Shown one piece after another: positions 38,438 to 46,996 of a DNA stretch of 64,000 nt. The stretch spans positions 124,371 to 188,370 of the forward strand of contig NZ_PPTG01000035.1 of the NCBI RefSeq assembly GCF_002954245.1, in the 5' to 3' direction. A model generated the notes under the pieces. That model had not been told where the DNA came from. It saw only the letters and a program-made list of their open reading frames with translations, and ran no database searches. The DNA is from Cryobacterium aureum. GTDB taxonomy: Bacteria > Actinomycetota > Actinomycetes > Actinomycetales > Microbacteriaceae. The position numbers were made by a program, and so were the translations under genes. Each line of letters begins with the position of its first letter. Within the stretch, counting starts at the first letter, position 1.

Positions 38438-39778
38438 AAGCCGGAGTTCGATCCGTACGGCGACAATTCGCCGACCGAAGAGGATGCCTGGTGGCCCGCG
38501 CCGACCACGGACGCGCCGCTGCAGGCGGTGCTGGCCCTCCCGGGCTCGAAATCGCTGACCAACCGGGAGCTGGTCGCATCCGCTCTGGCCAGTGAACCGT
38601 CGCTGTTGCGGTCGCCGCTGCACTCCAGGGACAGCGACCTCATGGTCGACGCGCTGCGCCAGCTCGGGGCAACCATTGAGGCGGTTCCCGGCTCCGGAGC
38701 GTTCGGCACCGACCTGCGCGTGACCCCGCCGGCGGAACTGCTCGGCTCCACCACGATCGACTGCGGTCTGGCCGGCACCGTGATGCGTTTTCTGCCGCCG
38801 CTGGCCGCCCTGGCCCTCGGCCCGACGACGTTCGACGGTGATGCCGGCGCCCGCCGCCGCCCGATGGGGCCGATCATCGGTGCGCTGAGTGACCTCGGCG
38901 GCGATATCAATGACGACGGCAAGCGCGCCCTGCCCTTCACCGTGCACGGCCGCGGAGCGGTCAGCGGCGGCGCCGTGACGATCGATGCCGGGGCGTCGAG
39001 CCAGTTCGTCTCTGGACTGCTGCTGGCCGGCGCACGCTTCGAGCAGGGGCTGCACCTCACGCACTCCGGCGAACGGCTGCCGAGCCTGCCGCACATCGAG
39101 ATGACCATCGAGGTACTGCGCGCGCGTGGCGTGGCCGTTGCCACCCCTGCCGTTGGCGAATGGATCATCGAGCCCGGGCCGATCGCGGGCCGAACGATCG
39201 ATATCGAACCCGATCTCTCCAACGCCGCGCCGTTCCTCTGCGCCGCCCTCGTGGCCGGCGGCAGCGTCACGATCACCGGCTGGCCAGAGGCGACCACGCA
39301 GGTCGGCGCCGACCTGGAGCAGCTACTGCCGCTGTTCGGTGCCAGCGTCACCAGGGTGGGCGACCGCCTCACTGTCACCGGCGGCGAGCGCATCCTGGGC
39401 GTCGAACTCGATCTCTCCACCGGCGGCGAGCTCGCCTGCACCCTCGTGGCCCTCGCCGCCCTGGCCGAGACTCCGAGCACGATCACCGGCATCGGGCACA
39501 TCCGCAACCACGAGACCGACCGTCTCACCGCGCTGGCGACCGAGATCAACCGACTCGGCGGCAACGTCATCGAGCTGCCCGACGGCCTGCAGATCGAGCC
39601 CGCCGCACTGCACGGCGGCCAGTGGCTCAGCTACGACGACCACCGCATGGCCACGGCCGGGGCGCTGATCGGCCTAAGGGTGGCCGGCGTCGACGTGGAG
39701 AACATCGGCACGACGGCCAAGACCCTCCCCCAGTTTCCCGAGCTGTGGCACGCGATGATCACCGAAGCGACGCTGTAG
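38417..39778 (+). CDS. aroA: 3-phosphoshikimate 1-carboxyvinyltransferase (EPSP synthase)
   Basis: 453 residues. It transfers enolpyruvyl from PEP to shikimate-3-phosphate in the shikimate pathway. Key segments: LPGSKSLTNRELVASAL, DCGLAGTVMRFLPPLAAL (phosphate and PEP binding), VDASSQFVSGLLLAGA-like DAGASSQFVSGLLLAG, and C-terminal HRMATAGALIGL. An acidic N-terminal extension of about 35 residues precedes the domain. The start lies inside the divergent sigR promoter. rsgA begins at the next base after its stop, so the two are co-transcribed. Confidence 0.96.
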   Translation: MLISRYSKPEFDPYGDNSPTEEDAWWPAPTTDAPLQAVLALPGSKSLTNRELVASALASEPSLLRSPLHSRDSDLMVDALRQLGATIEAVPGSGAFGTDLRVTPPAELLGSTTIDCGLAGTVMRFLPPLAALALGPTTFDGDAGARRRPMGPIIGALSDLGGDINDDGKRALPFTVHGRGAVSGGAVTIDAGASSQFVSGLLLAGARFEQGLHLTHSGERLPSLPHIEMTIEVLRARGVAVATPAVGEWIIEPGPIAGRTIDIEPDLSNAAPFLCAALVAGGSVTITGWPEATTQVGADLEQLLPLFGASVTRVGDRLTVTGGERILGVELDLSTGGELACTLVALAALAETPSTITGIGHIRNHETDRLTALATEINRLGGNVIELPDGLQIEPAALHGGQWLSYDDHRMATAGALIGLRVAGVDVENIGTTAKTLPQFPELWHAMITEATL

Positions 39779-40921
39779 ATGCCCGTGGCGCCGACCGCTG
39801 GCGACCCCACCTGGGATAACGATCGTGACGGGTCCGACGATTTGGCCGGTCCCGACGATTTGGCCGGCGATCCCGGCGATACCTGGTGGGCCTCCGCCGA
39901 CGACGACGAACCCGAGTTCGACGAGTCGAGCGTGCGCGTGCGACCCGGCCGTAAGGGCTCTAAACCGCGCTCCAAGACCCGGCCGAGCCATCAGGACGCC
40001 CTGACCGGACGCATCCTCTCTGTGGATCGCGGACGCTACACCGTCATGCTCGACGAGAACCTGCCCACCGAGCGACGCATCACGACCGCCAGGGCCAGTG
40101 AGCTGCGCAAGAAGGCCGTCGTCAACGGCGACCGGGTCGACATCGTCGGTGACACCACCGGAGCCGAGGGCAGCCTGGCCCGCATCGTGCGCATCGTGCC
40201 GCGGGATACCCTGCTCCGGCGCAGCGCCGACGACACCGACGCCGTCGAGCGCGTGATCGTGGCCAACGCCGACCAGATGCTGATCGTGGTCGCTGCGGCA
40301 AACCCGGAGCCGCGCATCCGCTTGGTAGATCGCTATTTGGTCGCCGCCTACGATGCTGGCGTCAAGCCCATTCTGTGCATCACCAAGACCGACCTGGCCG
40401 ACCCAGCAGCTTTTCTGGCGAATTTTGCCGGCCTCGACCTGCCGGTGTTCCAAAGCGGCGAGGGAGGCATGCCGATCGAGGAGATCTCGGCGGCGCTGGT
40501 CGGCCACGACACCGTTTTCGTCGGGCACTCTGGCGTTGGCAAGTCCACCCTGGTGAACGCGCTCGTCCCCGGCACCAACCGGGCCATCGGCGTCGTCAAC
40601 ACCGTCACCGGCCGTGGCCGCCACACCTCGTCGTCGACCGTGTCGCTGCGCCTTCAAACGGATGCCGGCCGCGGCTGGGTCATCGACACCCCCGGCGTGC
40701 GGTCCTTCGGCCTCGGCCATATCAACACCGACAACATCCTCAAGGCGTTCACCGACCTGGCCACGATCGCCGAGCGCTGCCCGCGCGGCTGCACGCATCT
40801 GCCGGGCTCGCCGGACTGCGCCATCATCGAGGCCGTTGAAGCGGGCGAGCTTGGCGACACCGGCCAGGTGCGCCTGGACTCCCTGCAGCGTTTGCTCGCC
40901 ACCTTCGCCCCCGCCCGCTGA
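39779..40921 (+). CDS. rsgA: Ribosome small subunit maturation GTPase RsgA
   Basis: 380 residues. The order of G motifs is circularly permuted (ITKTD before GHSGVGKST before DTPG), the hallmark of RsgA/YjeQ. An OB-fold precedes it (LTGRILSVDRGRYTV), and the zinc finger CPRGC..H....C is at the C-terminus. An acidic, low-complexity N-terminal tail of about 75 residues is longer than in E. coli. It checks the late assembly of 30S subunits. The ATG immediately follows the aroA stop. Confidence 0.95.
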   Translation: MPVAPTAGDPTWDNDRDGSDDLAGPDDLAGDPGDTWWASADDDEPEFDESSVRVRPGRKGSKPRSKTRPSHQDALTGRILSVDRGRYTVMLDENLPTERRITTARASELRKKAVVNGDRVDIVGDTTGAEGSLARIVRIVPRDTLLRRSADDTDAVERVIVANADQMLIVVAAANPEPRIRLVDRYLVAAYDAGVKPILCITKTDLADPAAFLANFAGLDLPVFQSGEGGMPIEEISAALVGHDTVFVGHSGVGKSTLVNALVPGTNRAIGVVNTVTGRGRHTSSSTVSLRLQTDAGRGWVIDTPGVRSFGLGHINTDNILKAFTDLATIAERCPRGCTHLPGSPDCAIIEAVEAGELGDTGQVRLDSLQRLLATFAPAR

Positions 40922-41078
40922 GGTTCGGTCGCGCGCCCGCGCACCACAACCCAACCCGGCGGATGCTCCTTACCGCAACTCCCGAGCCTCGCCACAACCC
41001 CCGCGTATTGGCGTAGAACCCGCGCGCCAGCCGGCCCGAAGCGCGGGGACTGTCGACATACCTGCAATGAACGCTCGA

Positions 41079-41084
41079 TACGAT
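41079..41084 (+). promoter_or_regulatory. Probable -10 box of a leaderless transcript (bcp)
   Basis: TACGAT lies six bases before the ATG at 41091; this decides against the in-frame ATG at 41067. Confidence 0.45.
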
Positions 41085-41090
41085 GGACGC

Positions 41091-41570
41091 ATGACGGAAT
41101 CAGCACGCCTAGCAGTTGGCGACACGGCCCCCCAGTTCACCCTGACCGACCAGGATGGGGTATCCGTTTCCCTGGCGGACTTCGCTGGCAGCAAGGTCGT
41201 CGTCTACTTCTACCCGGCCGCGATGACCCCAGGGTGCACCACCCAGGCCTGCGACTTTCGCGATAACCTCGGGTCGCTGAAATCGGCCGGCTACCAGGTG
41301 CTGGGTCTGTCGAAGGACGCTCCGGCCAAGCTCAAAAAGTTTCAGGAGCTCGACGCGGTGAACTTTCCGCTGCTGAGCGACACCGACCTTGCGGTGCACC
41401 AGGCCTACGGCGCCTGGGGCGAGAAGAACCTGTACGGCAAGCTCGTGACCGGCGTGCTGCGGTCCACCTTCGTGCTCGATGAGGCCGGAATCATCACCCA
41501 TGCCCTCTACAACGTGAAGGCCACCGGCCACGTCGCGAGCCTGCGTAAGAAGCTCGGCATCGACGCCTGA
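41091..41570 (+). CDS. bcp: Thioredoxin-dependent peroxiredoxin, BCP/PrxQ
   Basis: 159 residues. The peroxidatic Cys is in MTPGCTTQAC (about Cys49), with the resolving Cys five residues later (about Cys54), the atypical two-cysteine BCP arrangement. It reduces hydrogen peroxide and organic peroxides in the cytoplasm. A TACGAT box six bases before the ATG selects this start. It is near sigR-rsrA but has its own likely leaderless promoter without a SigR motif. Confidence 0.95.
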   Translation: MTESARLAVGDTAPQFTLTDQDGVSVSLADFAGSKVVVYFYPAAMTPGCTTQACDFRDNLGSLKSAGYQVLGLSKDAPAKLKKFQELDAVNFPLLSDTDLAVHQAYGAWGEKNLYGKLVTGVLRSTFVLDEAGIITHALYNVKATGHVASLRKKLGIDA

Positions 41571-41642
41571 GTTCGGCCTGATCTGGTCTTCACGGCCGGC
41601 ACTGTGCCAGCTGCGGTCAACGCTGGCTCGGCGCTGGCTCCG

Positions 41643-42098
41643 TCAGTCGGCCTCGGGCTCGGGCTCGGGTTCGTGGCTGGTGGCGGCGACCACGCGCGGG
41701 TTGAAGACCAGCACGAGCACGACGATCGACGGAGTGAGCAGCGCCCAGCCGACGTCGGGACGAGCGTAGATGCCCTGGAAACAGCCGATGGCGATCATCA
41801 CCTGCACGAGTTGCCAAGTGACGGCGGCGCCGCGAATCCACGGACGGCGGCGGAGAGCCCCGACAGTGATCGCGCTGACCCACACGGCAGCGACCACGGT
41901 GAGGGCTAGCAGGGCGAGCGAGGTTCCGACGGAGTTTGGGGTGGCGACGAGTAGTTCGAGCACCCACCAGGCGCTGAAGGCCCACAGGGCGAGCGCTTCC
42001 ACGGCGAGTAGCGCGATCAGCACCCCCAACAGGGGGGTACGGCGAAGCGCCCGGAGGTCGATCCGGGCTGGACGCCGTGCGCCAGAGCCGCTGTTCAC
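41643..42098 (-). CDS. Small four-helix membrane protein of unknown function
   Basis: 151 residues with four hydrophobic helices (about 20-45, 55-80, 90-110, 115-135), an Arg-rich N-terminus and an EPEPEPEAD acidic tail. I do not recognise a family beyond actinobacterial membrane proteins. GTG at 42098 is the only start that includes all helices; no Shine-Dalgarno is visible. It converges on bcp with 72 bp between stops. Confidence 0.75.
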   Translation of the reverse strand: MNSGSGARRPARIDLRALRRTPLLGVLIALLAVEALALWAFSAWWVLELLVATPNSVGTSLALLALTVVAAVWVSAITVGALRRRPWIRGAAVTWQLVQVMIAIGCFQGIYARPDVGWALLTPSIVVLVLVFNPRVVAATSHEPEPEPEAD

Positions 42099-42290
42099 AG
42101 CGAAAAGCCATACAACACTATTGATTCGATACCTCTATTATGGGACGATATATGAGGCCCGGTTGACGCTCACAGGGACGTGAGCTGTTTCAACGCGGTT
42201 ATCGCGCAGATCCCACTTTCCTGCAACCGGCCATCACCCCTGCAACTCTGGCCAATCGGCCGTGCACCCATGTAATAAAGGAGCATCCCT

Positions 42291-42539
42291 ATGGACTGGC
42301 GCGATAAAGCTGCCTGCCTCACCGCTGACCCGGAACTTTTCTTTCCGGTCGGCAACACTGGACCCGCTGTGGACCAGATCGAGAAGGCAAAGTCGGTGTG
42401 CGCCCGATGCAACGTCACCGAGGTGTGCCTCCAGTACGCACTCGAGACCGGCCAGGACTCGGGAGTCTGGGGAGGTCTGAGCGAAGACGAGCGCCGTGCG
42501 CTCAAGCGTCGCGCCGCGCGCGCCCGCCGCGCCTCCTAG
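42291..42539 (+). CDS. WhiB-family iron-sulfur transcription factor (WhiB1-like)
   Basis: 82 residues. Four conserved cysteines (Cys9, 37, 40, 46 in the C-x2-C-x5-C pattern) bind a [4Fe-4S] cluster, and GVWGGLSEDERR is the signature turn before a basic tail that binds DNA. The compact length and KAACLT start match the WhiB1 subclass, which partners the primary sigma factor and responds to nitric oxide in mycobacteria. AAAGGAG lies seven bases before the ATG. An intrinsic terminator follows. Confidence 0.93.
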   Translation: MDWRDKAACLTADPELFFPVGNTGPAVDQIEKAKSVCARCNVTEVCLQYALETGQDSGVWGGLSEDERRALKRRAARARRAS

Positions 42540-42561
42540 CGAGCCAGCACAACTACAGAAC

Positions 42562-42612
42562 GCGAGCCTACGGCCATCCGGTACTCCCGGAAGCCGCAGG
42601 CTCGCTTTTTTG
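42562..42612 (+). terminator. Intrinsic terminator after whiB
   Basis: GCGAGCCT and AGGCTCGC flank an inner CGGC/GCCG, and six T residues follow (42606-42611). Strong bacterial-type terminator. Confidence 0.85.
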
Positions 42613-42669
42613 TGCGTACGCGGTCCGGCACTCACAGCCCTCAGGTCTCGTGGCGGGCGTCCGCTCGCC

Positions 42670-42734
42670 GGGCCCACCTTATGGTCGTGGGCCCAGTTTA
42701 TAAACTGGGCCCACGGACGGGGCCCGGGCCCCGT
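42670..42734. repeat. GC-rich multi-palindrome element, copy B
   Basis: Perfect 30-nt palindrome at 42686-42715, then a perfect 18-nt palindrome at 42717-42734. A left GGGCCCAC (42670-42677) can pair alternatively with GTGGGCCC (42687-42694). It begins 17 nt past the stop of the minus-strand PdtaS-like gene. Same orientation and context as copy A. Confidence 0.85.
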
Positions 42735-42751
42735 TCGGATAGAACGAGGGG

Positions 42752-44245
42752 CTAGCCTTTCTGCATGAAGCGCAGGGGGATCTCGATCGTGACCTCGGTG
42801 CCGCTGCCCATCATGGTGTGCCAGTCGATGGTGCCGCCCAGTTCGCCCTGAATGAGGGTTCGTACGATCTGCGTGCCGAGACCGGACCCCACCTTGCCCT
42901 CCGGCAGGCCGGCACCGGTGTCGCGCACCATGACAGTGAGGGTCTCGTCGCTGCGCTGCGCCTCGATCGAGACCTCGCCCTCACGCCCGGCGAGGCCATG
43001 CTCGACCGCGTTGGTAACGAGTTCCGTGAGCACGAGCGCGAGCGGCGTCGCGTAGGCGCTCGGCAGCGTTCCGAAGCTGCCGAAAGACTTCGGATGCACC
43101 GTCGTATTGTGAGCGGATGCCACCTCCACCGTCAACAGCAACACCCGCTCAAAGACGGCGTCAAAGTCGACGATCTGGCTCAGCCCCTCCGACAGGGTGT
43201 CGTGCACGACCGCGATGGCTGCGACCCGCCGCATCGCCTGGGTCAGCGCCTCGCGCGCCCGGTCAGACTGGGTTCGCCTGGCCTGGATGCGCAGCAGCGA
43301 GGCCACGGTCTGCAGGTTGTTCTTCACCCGGTGGTGAATCTCGCGGATAGTGGCATCCTTGGTGATCAGCTCACGTTCCTGGTGCCGCAGCTCGGTGACG
43401 TCACGCGACAAAATGATCGCCCCGACTCGTTCGCCCCGGTTGCGAATGGGAATGGCCCGCAGCGACACCGTGACGCCGCGCGCTTCGATGTCGGTGCGCC
43501 ACGGTGCCCGCCCGGTGACCACCAGAGGCAGCGACTCGTCCACGACGGCGGTGCCGGTGAGCAAGCTCGTGGTGACCTCGGCGAGCGACTCTCCCTCGAG
43601 TTCCTCCGCGAAACCCATGCGGTTGAACGCGGAGAGCGCGTTAGGGCTGGCAAAGGTGGTCAGTCCGTCGACATCGAGCCGAAGCAGCCCGTCGGAGGCG
43701 CGCGGCGCGCCGCGGCGCGGACCGGTTGGAGCTCCGAGGTCGGGAAAATCGCCGGACGCGATCATGGCGAACAGATCGTTGGCGCAATCGTTAAAGGTCA
43801 GCTCTTGGCGTCCCGGCGTGCGAGCCTCGCTCAGGTTGCTATGGCAGGTCAGCACCGCCACCGGGGCATCCGTTACCGCGGCGCCGGTCGTGCTCAGGCG
43901 GCGCAGCACCGGGATAGCTCGCACCCGGGTCGGCGTCTCCTCGTACCAGTCGGGAGCGGTGGCGTCGACGATCCTCGCGGTTTCGAAGGCCTCGGTAACC
44001 TGATTGCGCCATTCGACCTTGATCTGCTGCCCGACGAAGTCGCGGTAGAACAGCGTGGCGGCGCTTGAAGGACGCGCGTGCGCGACCGCGACGAAGCTGC
44101 CGGCCTGCGCCGGAACCCACACGACGATATCCGCGAAGGCAAGGTCGGCGAGCAGCTGGCCGTCCGCGACCAGCATGTGCAGCCAGTCCACATCTTCCGC
44201 GCTGTTGCGGCCCTGGGCAAGTACGAGATCACTGAGCGTCGACAC
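42752..44245 (-). CDS. PdtaS-like sensor histidine kinase (GAF/PAS, HisKA_2)
   Basis: About 497 residues from GTG 44245. No membrane segment: an N-terminal GAF-like domain (about 10-170), then PAS (about 190-290), then the HisKA_2/HWE phospho-box EIHHRVKNNLQTVASLLRIQ and an HATPase (LTELVTNAVEHG; DTGAGLPEG). It resembles mycobacterial PdtaS, whose partner PdtaR is an RNA-binding antiterminator; that partner is not in this window. A TAGGCT box lies seven bases before the GTG, and homologs begin at MSTL, supporting this start over an upstream one. Confidence 0.9.
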   Translation of the reverse strand: MSTLSDLVLAQGRNSAEDVDWLHMLVADGQLLADLAFADIVVWVPAQAGSFVAVAHARPSSAATLFYRDFVGQQIKVEWRNQVTEAFETARIVDATAPDWYEETPTRVRAIPVLRRLSTTGAAVTDAPVAVLTCHSNLSEARTPGRQELTFNDCANDLFAMIASGDFPDLGAPTGPRRGAPRASDGLLRLDVDGLTTFASPNALSAFNRMGFAEELEGESLAEVTTSLLTGTAVVDESLPLVVTGRAPWRTDIEARGVTVSLRAIPIRNRGERVGAIILSRDVTELRHQERELITKDATIREIHHRVKNNLQTVASLLRIQARRTQSDRAREALTQAMRRVAAIAVVHDTLSEGLSQIVDFDAVFERVLLLTVEVASAHNTTVHPKSFGSFGTLPSAYATPLALVLTELVTNAVEHGLAGREGEVSIEAQRSDETLTVMVRDTGAGLPEGKVGSGLGTQIVRTLIQGELGGTIDWHTMMGSGTEVTIEIPLRFMQKG

Positions 44246-44252
44246 TCTCCAT

Positions 44253-44258
44253 AGCCTA
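44253..44258 (-). promoter_or_regulatory. Probable -10 box of a leaderless transcript (PdtaS-like kinase)
   Basis: TAGGCT is seven bases before the GTG at 44245. Confidence 0.45.
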
Positions 44259-44273
44259 GATGTAACTCGGACC

Positions 44274-45536
44274 TCACGTGGCCGGGGCCGCCTTTCGTCC
44301 GCGCCACCGGGCGCGCCGCGGTATCCGCTTGGATTCCGTAGCTGCAACCACGATCAGTTCCTCCAGCACAAAACGACGGATGCTCACGCGCGCCGCAGAC
44401 TTCGGGCTGGCGTCCCGCAGGGTGCGCCCGGTCAACACCGCTGCATCCAGGCTGCCCTGGTCGTGCGGCACCACGATCGATGATTCGATACCGCCGAAAC
44501 GCAACAGCATTGCCGCGACCTGCCCGCGTGGATTCAGCCCGACCGCGCTCGCCCGCACCTGGTTCATCACGACGCTGACCGTGCTGCTGCCGATCACCTC
44601 GGTGAGGTCGCTCCAGGCGCGGAGAAACCGGGCCATCCCGACCGGGTCGGCCAGCCCGCAGGCGACGACGTGGTCTGCCACGCGCAGGGCAGTGACGGTG
44701 GCCGCGTTGCGCCGGGGCGCCAACAGGTCGCTGGTCAGTTCTTCATCGCTTTCCAGACTGAACCCGGTGTCCAGCACGACGTAGTCCACCCAGTGGCGCA
44801 AAGCGTCGATGGTGCGGGTGACCCGTTCGGTCGAGAGTTCCGGCCAGCGCGACGGCCGGCCGAGGCCGGTGAGCACCCAGAAGGCACCCTTGGGCGAGTT
44901 GTAGCGTTGGGCGATACGTTCGAGCTCCGATTGGTTCAGGCTGTCGCTGCCGGCCAGTCGGCAGGCGGCGGCGAACCCCGGGGCTTCGTCGAGCATGCCC
45001 AGGCTCGGAGCGATCGAGGCACTGTAGGTATCGACGTCGGCCAAGACGACAGTGTGGCCGGCCGCTGCGATTTCCGCCGCAATGTTGATGGCGAGCGTGG
45101 TGCGCCCCGGGGCGCCGCTCGGGCCCCACACCGCGATCACCGAGCCGGTGTTGAGTGCGCCGCCGGTGAAGTGTCGTTCCCCCACCCGCAACGGGACGAC
45201 AACCCCTGACACGAGCAAATCTTCGATCTCCGACCAGTCGCAGGGAATCGCGACCGTTTCGTAGAGGCCGAGCGTGCCGGCGTGGCGCCGCTCCTGTTCC
45301 GTCTTCGTCAGGGCGACGACCCGAATGCCGCGCTCGTCGCACGCGGCGATCAGTTGGCCGGTCAGGGATTCGCGGCGACCGCTGACCACCACGACGTGGG
45401 GTTGCCCATGCGACAGTGTCTCTAGGAACTCCCGGGCGGTATCCACGCGTGTGAGCACGCTGTGGCCACAATCGATGATGTCGGCCAGCATGCGCTGCTC
45501 GGTCGCCCGGTCCAGCACGAGCGCGAGCCGGGCCAT
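44274..45536 (-). CDS. CpaE/TadZ-like P-loop protein with non-canonical Walker A
   Basis: 420 residues. A response-regulator-like N-terminal receiver without the phospho-Asp (about 1-115) is followed by a SIMIBI/MinD-type ATPase (INIAAEIAAAGHTVVLADVDTYSAS). The P-loop reads WGPSGAPGRTT, with Arg in place of the catalytic Lys. Such proteins localise Tad/Flp pilus assembly. The start overlaps the SAF gene stop by one base. No pilin, secretin or TadA is in the window, so the pilus link is only by family. Confidence 0.85.
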   Translation of the reverse strand: MARLALVLDRATEQRMLADIIDCGHSVLTRVDTAREFLETLSHGQPHVVVVSGRRESLTGQLIAACDERGIRVVALTKTEQERRHAGTLGLYETVAIPCDWSEIEDLLVSGVVVPLRVGERHFTGGALNTGSVIAVWGPSGAPGRTTLAINIAAEIAAAGHTVVLADVDTYSASIAPSLGMLDEAPGFAAACRLAGSDSLNQSELERIAQRYNSPKGAFWVLTGLGRPSRWPELSTERVTRTIDALRHWVDYVVLDTGFSLESDEELTSDLLAPRRNAATVTALRVADHVVACGLADPVGMARFLRAWSDLTEVIGSSTVSVVMNQVRASAVGLNPRGQVAAMLLRFGGIESSIVVPHDQGSLDAAVLTGRTLRDASPKSAARVSIRRFVLEELIVVAATESKRIPRRARWRGRKAAPAT

Positions 45537-46171
45537 CAGGGCACCACCGGGGTGTTCACGGGCACGATCGCGAGGGCGTCACCGTTCATGATGGACTCGA
45601 GCACCGCGCCCACGTTGGCTTTCGGCACGAGTATCTCGACGGATTGCCCACTGGAGGCGGCAATGATACCGGTCGGTTCGACGATTCGCACGACGACGGC
45701 CTGCCCCACGAGAATCGTTGGTGGCGCGTATTCGCTCGGACCGGTCGCCCGCGCCGACCAGATGTCGACGACCGAACCGGCCGCGATCGAGGCTGCCAGT
45801 CGGCCCGGAACGTCGACGACGACACTGGTCACGTCACTCCCCGACGATTCCCCGACCGCTGACCGGGCCACCAGCTCGCCGGTCAGAATCGTCTGCGTGA
45901 CGAGCAGTCCACCCTTCAGCCCGGAGGACGGCACCAGGTACAGGTCGGCCGTTCCGCCGAGCTGTACGCGGGTTTCAATGAGGTCGGCCGAGCGGAGCTG
46001 GTCACCGACGGTCAGTGTGTGCCGTGCGGTGTAGACCGCCGTGGTGCGGTCAGTGCCGGCGACAATCGCGCCGACTCCCGATATCGAGGCAGCGACCAGC
46101 ACCAGACCGATGACGAATCGGGGGTCGACCCAGAATCGGCGGTGCGTGCGTGTGGGACGGGGTGTTTTCAT
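45536..46171 (-). CDS. SAF-domain membrane-anchored protein (CpaB/RcpC-like)
   Basis: 211 residues. One N-terminal helix (about 18-40) precedes an SAF domain (TARHTLTVGDQLRSADLIE; GELVARSAVG), the antifreeze-like fold used by CpaB/FlgA-type proteins that bind peptidoglycan or glycan. It fits a Tad-like or envelope role with the CpaE-like gene that it overlaps. GAGG is six bases before the ATG. The region upstream contains nine consecutive A residues (plus strand). Confidence 0.85.
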   Translation of the reverse strand: MKTPRPTRTHRRFWVDPRFVIGLVLVAASISGVGAIVAGTDRTTAVYTARHTLTVGDQLRSADLIETRVQLGGTADLYLVPSSGLKGGLLVTQTILTGELVARSAVGESSGSDVTSVVVDVPGRLAASIAAGSVVDIWSARATGPSEYAPPTILVGQAVVVRIVEPTGIIAASSGQSVEILVPKANVGAVLESIMNGDALAIVPVNTPVVP

Positions 46172-46264
46172 CCGTTACCTCGCTTGTCTGAATCGATTCT
46201 GATGATGTGGCCTCTATCGTGGCCGATTGTGCATATTCGTAAAAAAAAATAAGGATATCCACAT

Positions 46265-46864
46265 CTATCCGAGCCGGATGACGTGAATCTGCCAGAACGG
46301 CACGAGTCGGTAGTGCAGAACTTCCGGCGCGCGGCGCAGCGTTCCGAGCGGATGCACCGCCAGATCGAGGTGGTCACGCGCCACCCGGTCGATGGTGCCG
46401 GCCAGGACACCACCACGGGTGTCGAGTTCCACGAAGCGCCGCCGCCGGCACAGGTCTCGCAGCACGAAAGGAAAGCCGACGCGTTCGATGAGCTTGCCGG
46501 TGGATTCGGACTCGACCGCGAGCGAGGCCAGGCTCTGCTCATCGCTGAGCACCACCCCGGCGATGGCCGAGAGCGGGATCACGCACTGAACGCGCCCATT
46601 GGCGGGGCCAGGCACGTCCGCTGCGAGCCAGTCACGGCCCAGCGTCGTCGGTCGAACCACGATGGTCTCACCGGAGACCAGCACGATGCGCAGTTGCACC
46701 GTGCCACCGGGGCCGGCCGATCGCACCACGTTGCTCAACCGAGTGCGCAGGGAGAGCTTTTCCAACCGCGTACGTTCTTCCTGCAGGCGCAGGTCAGTGG
46801 CCTCGGAGTGCAGCTCGCGTTCGAGTTGCCCTTCGAGGTCGTCAAACAGATCATCCCAGCGCAC
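46265..46864 (-). CDS. Conserved protein of unknown function
   Basis: 199 residues, no membrane segments. It begins with a Glu-rich, coiled stretch (DDLEGQLERELHSEATDLRL) and continues with an SH3/OB-like beta domain (TVQLRIVLVSGETIVVRP; GTIDRVARDHLDLAVHP). It resembles actinobacterial proteins encoded next to the CpaE/SAF pair, and I infer participation in the same envelope module. GTG at 46864 follows a TACTTT box by six bases, so it is probably leaderless. No function is assigned. Confidence 0.8.
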   Translation of the reverse strand: MRWDDLFDDLEGQLERELHSEATDLRLQEERTRLEKLSLRTRLSNVVRSAGPGGTVQLRIVLVSGETIVVRPTTLGRDWLAADVPGPANGRVQCVIPLSAIAGVVLSDEQSLASLAVESESTGKLIERVGFPFVLRDLCRRRRFVELDTRGGVLAGTIDRVARDHLDLAVHPLGTLRRAPEVLHYRLVPFWQIHVIRLG

Positions 46865-46870
46865 ACGTTG

Positions 46871-46876
46871 AAAGTA
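46871..46876 (-). promoter_or_regulatory. Probable -10 box of a leaderless transcript
   Basis: TACTTT is six bases before the GTG at 46864. Confidence 0.45.
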
Positions 46877-46996
46877 GCCGACGCCGAGCGTTCTCGCTTG
46901 GGTTGTGCACAGGCTCTTTAAGCGCTCGACAGAGCAGCGATCAAGCTGCTTAGGTTTTGCGCCACACGAGTTGCACGTTCGATATCAGGAGGAACA

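Noticed and set aside
46050..46262. A BldC/excisionase-like gene expected between the unknown gene and the SAF gene
   Set aside because: The 70-codon frame overlaps the SAF gene antiparallel-free but out of frame, and its sequence has no helix-turn-helix.
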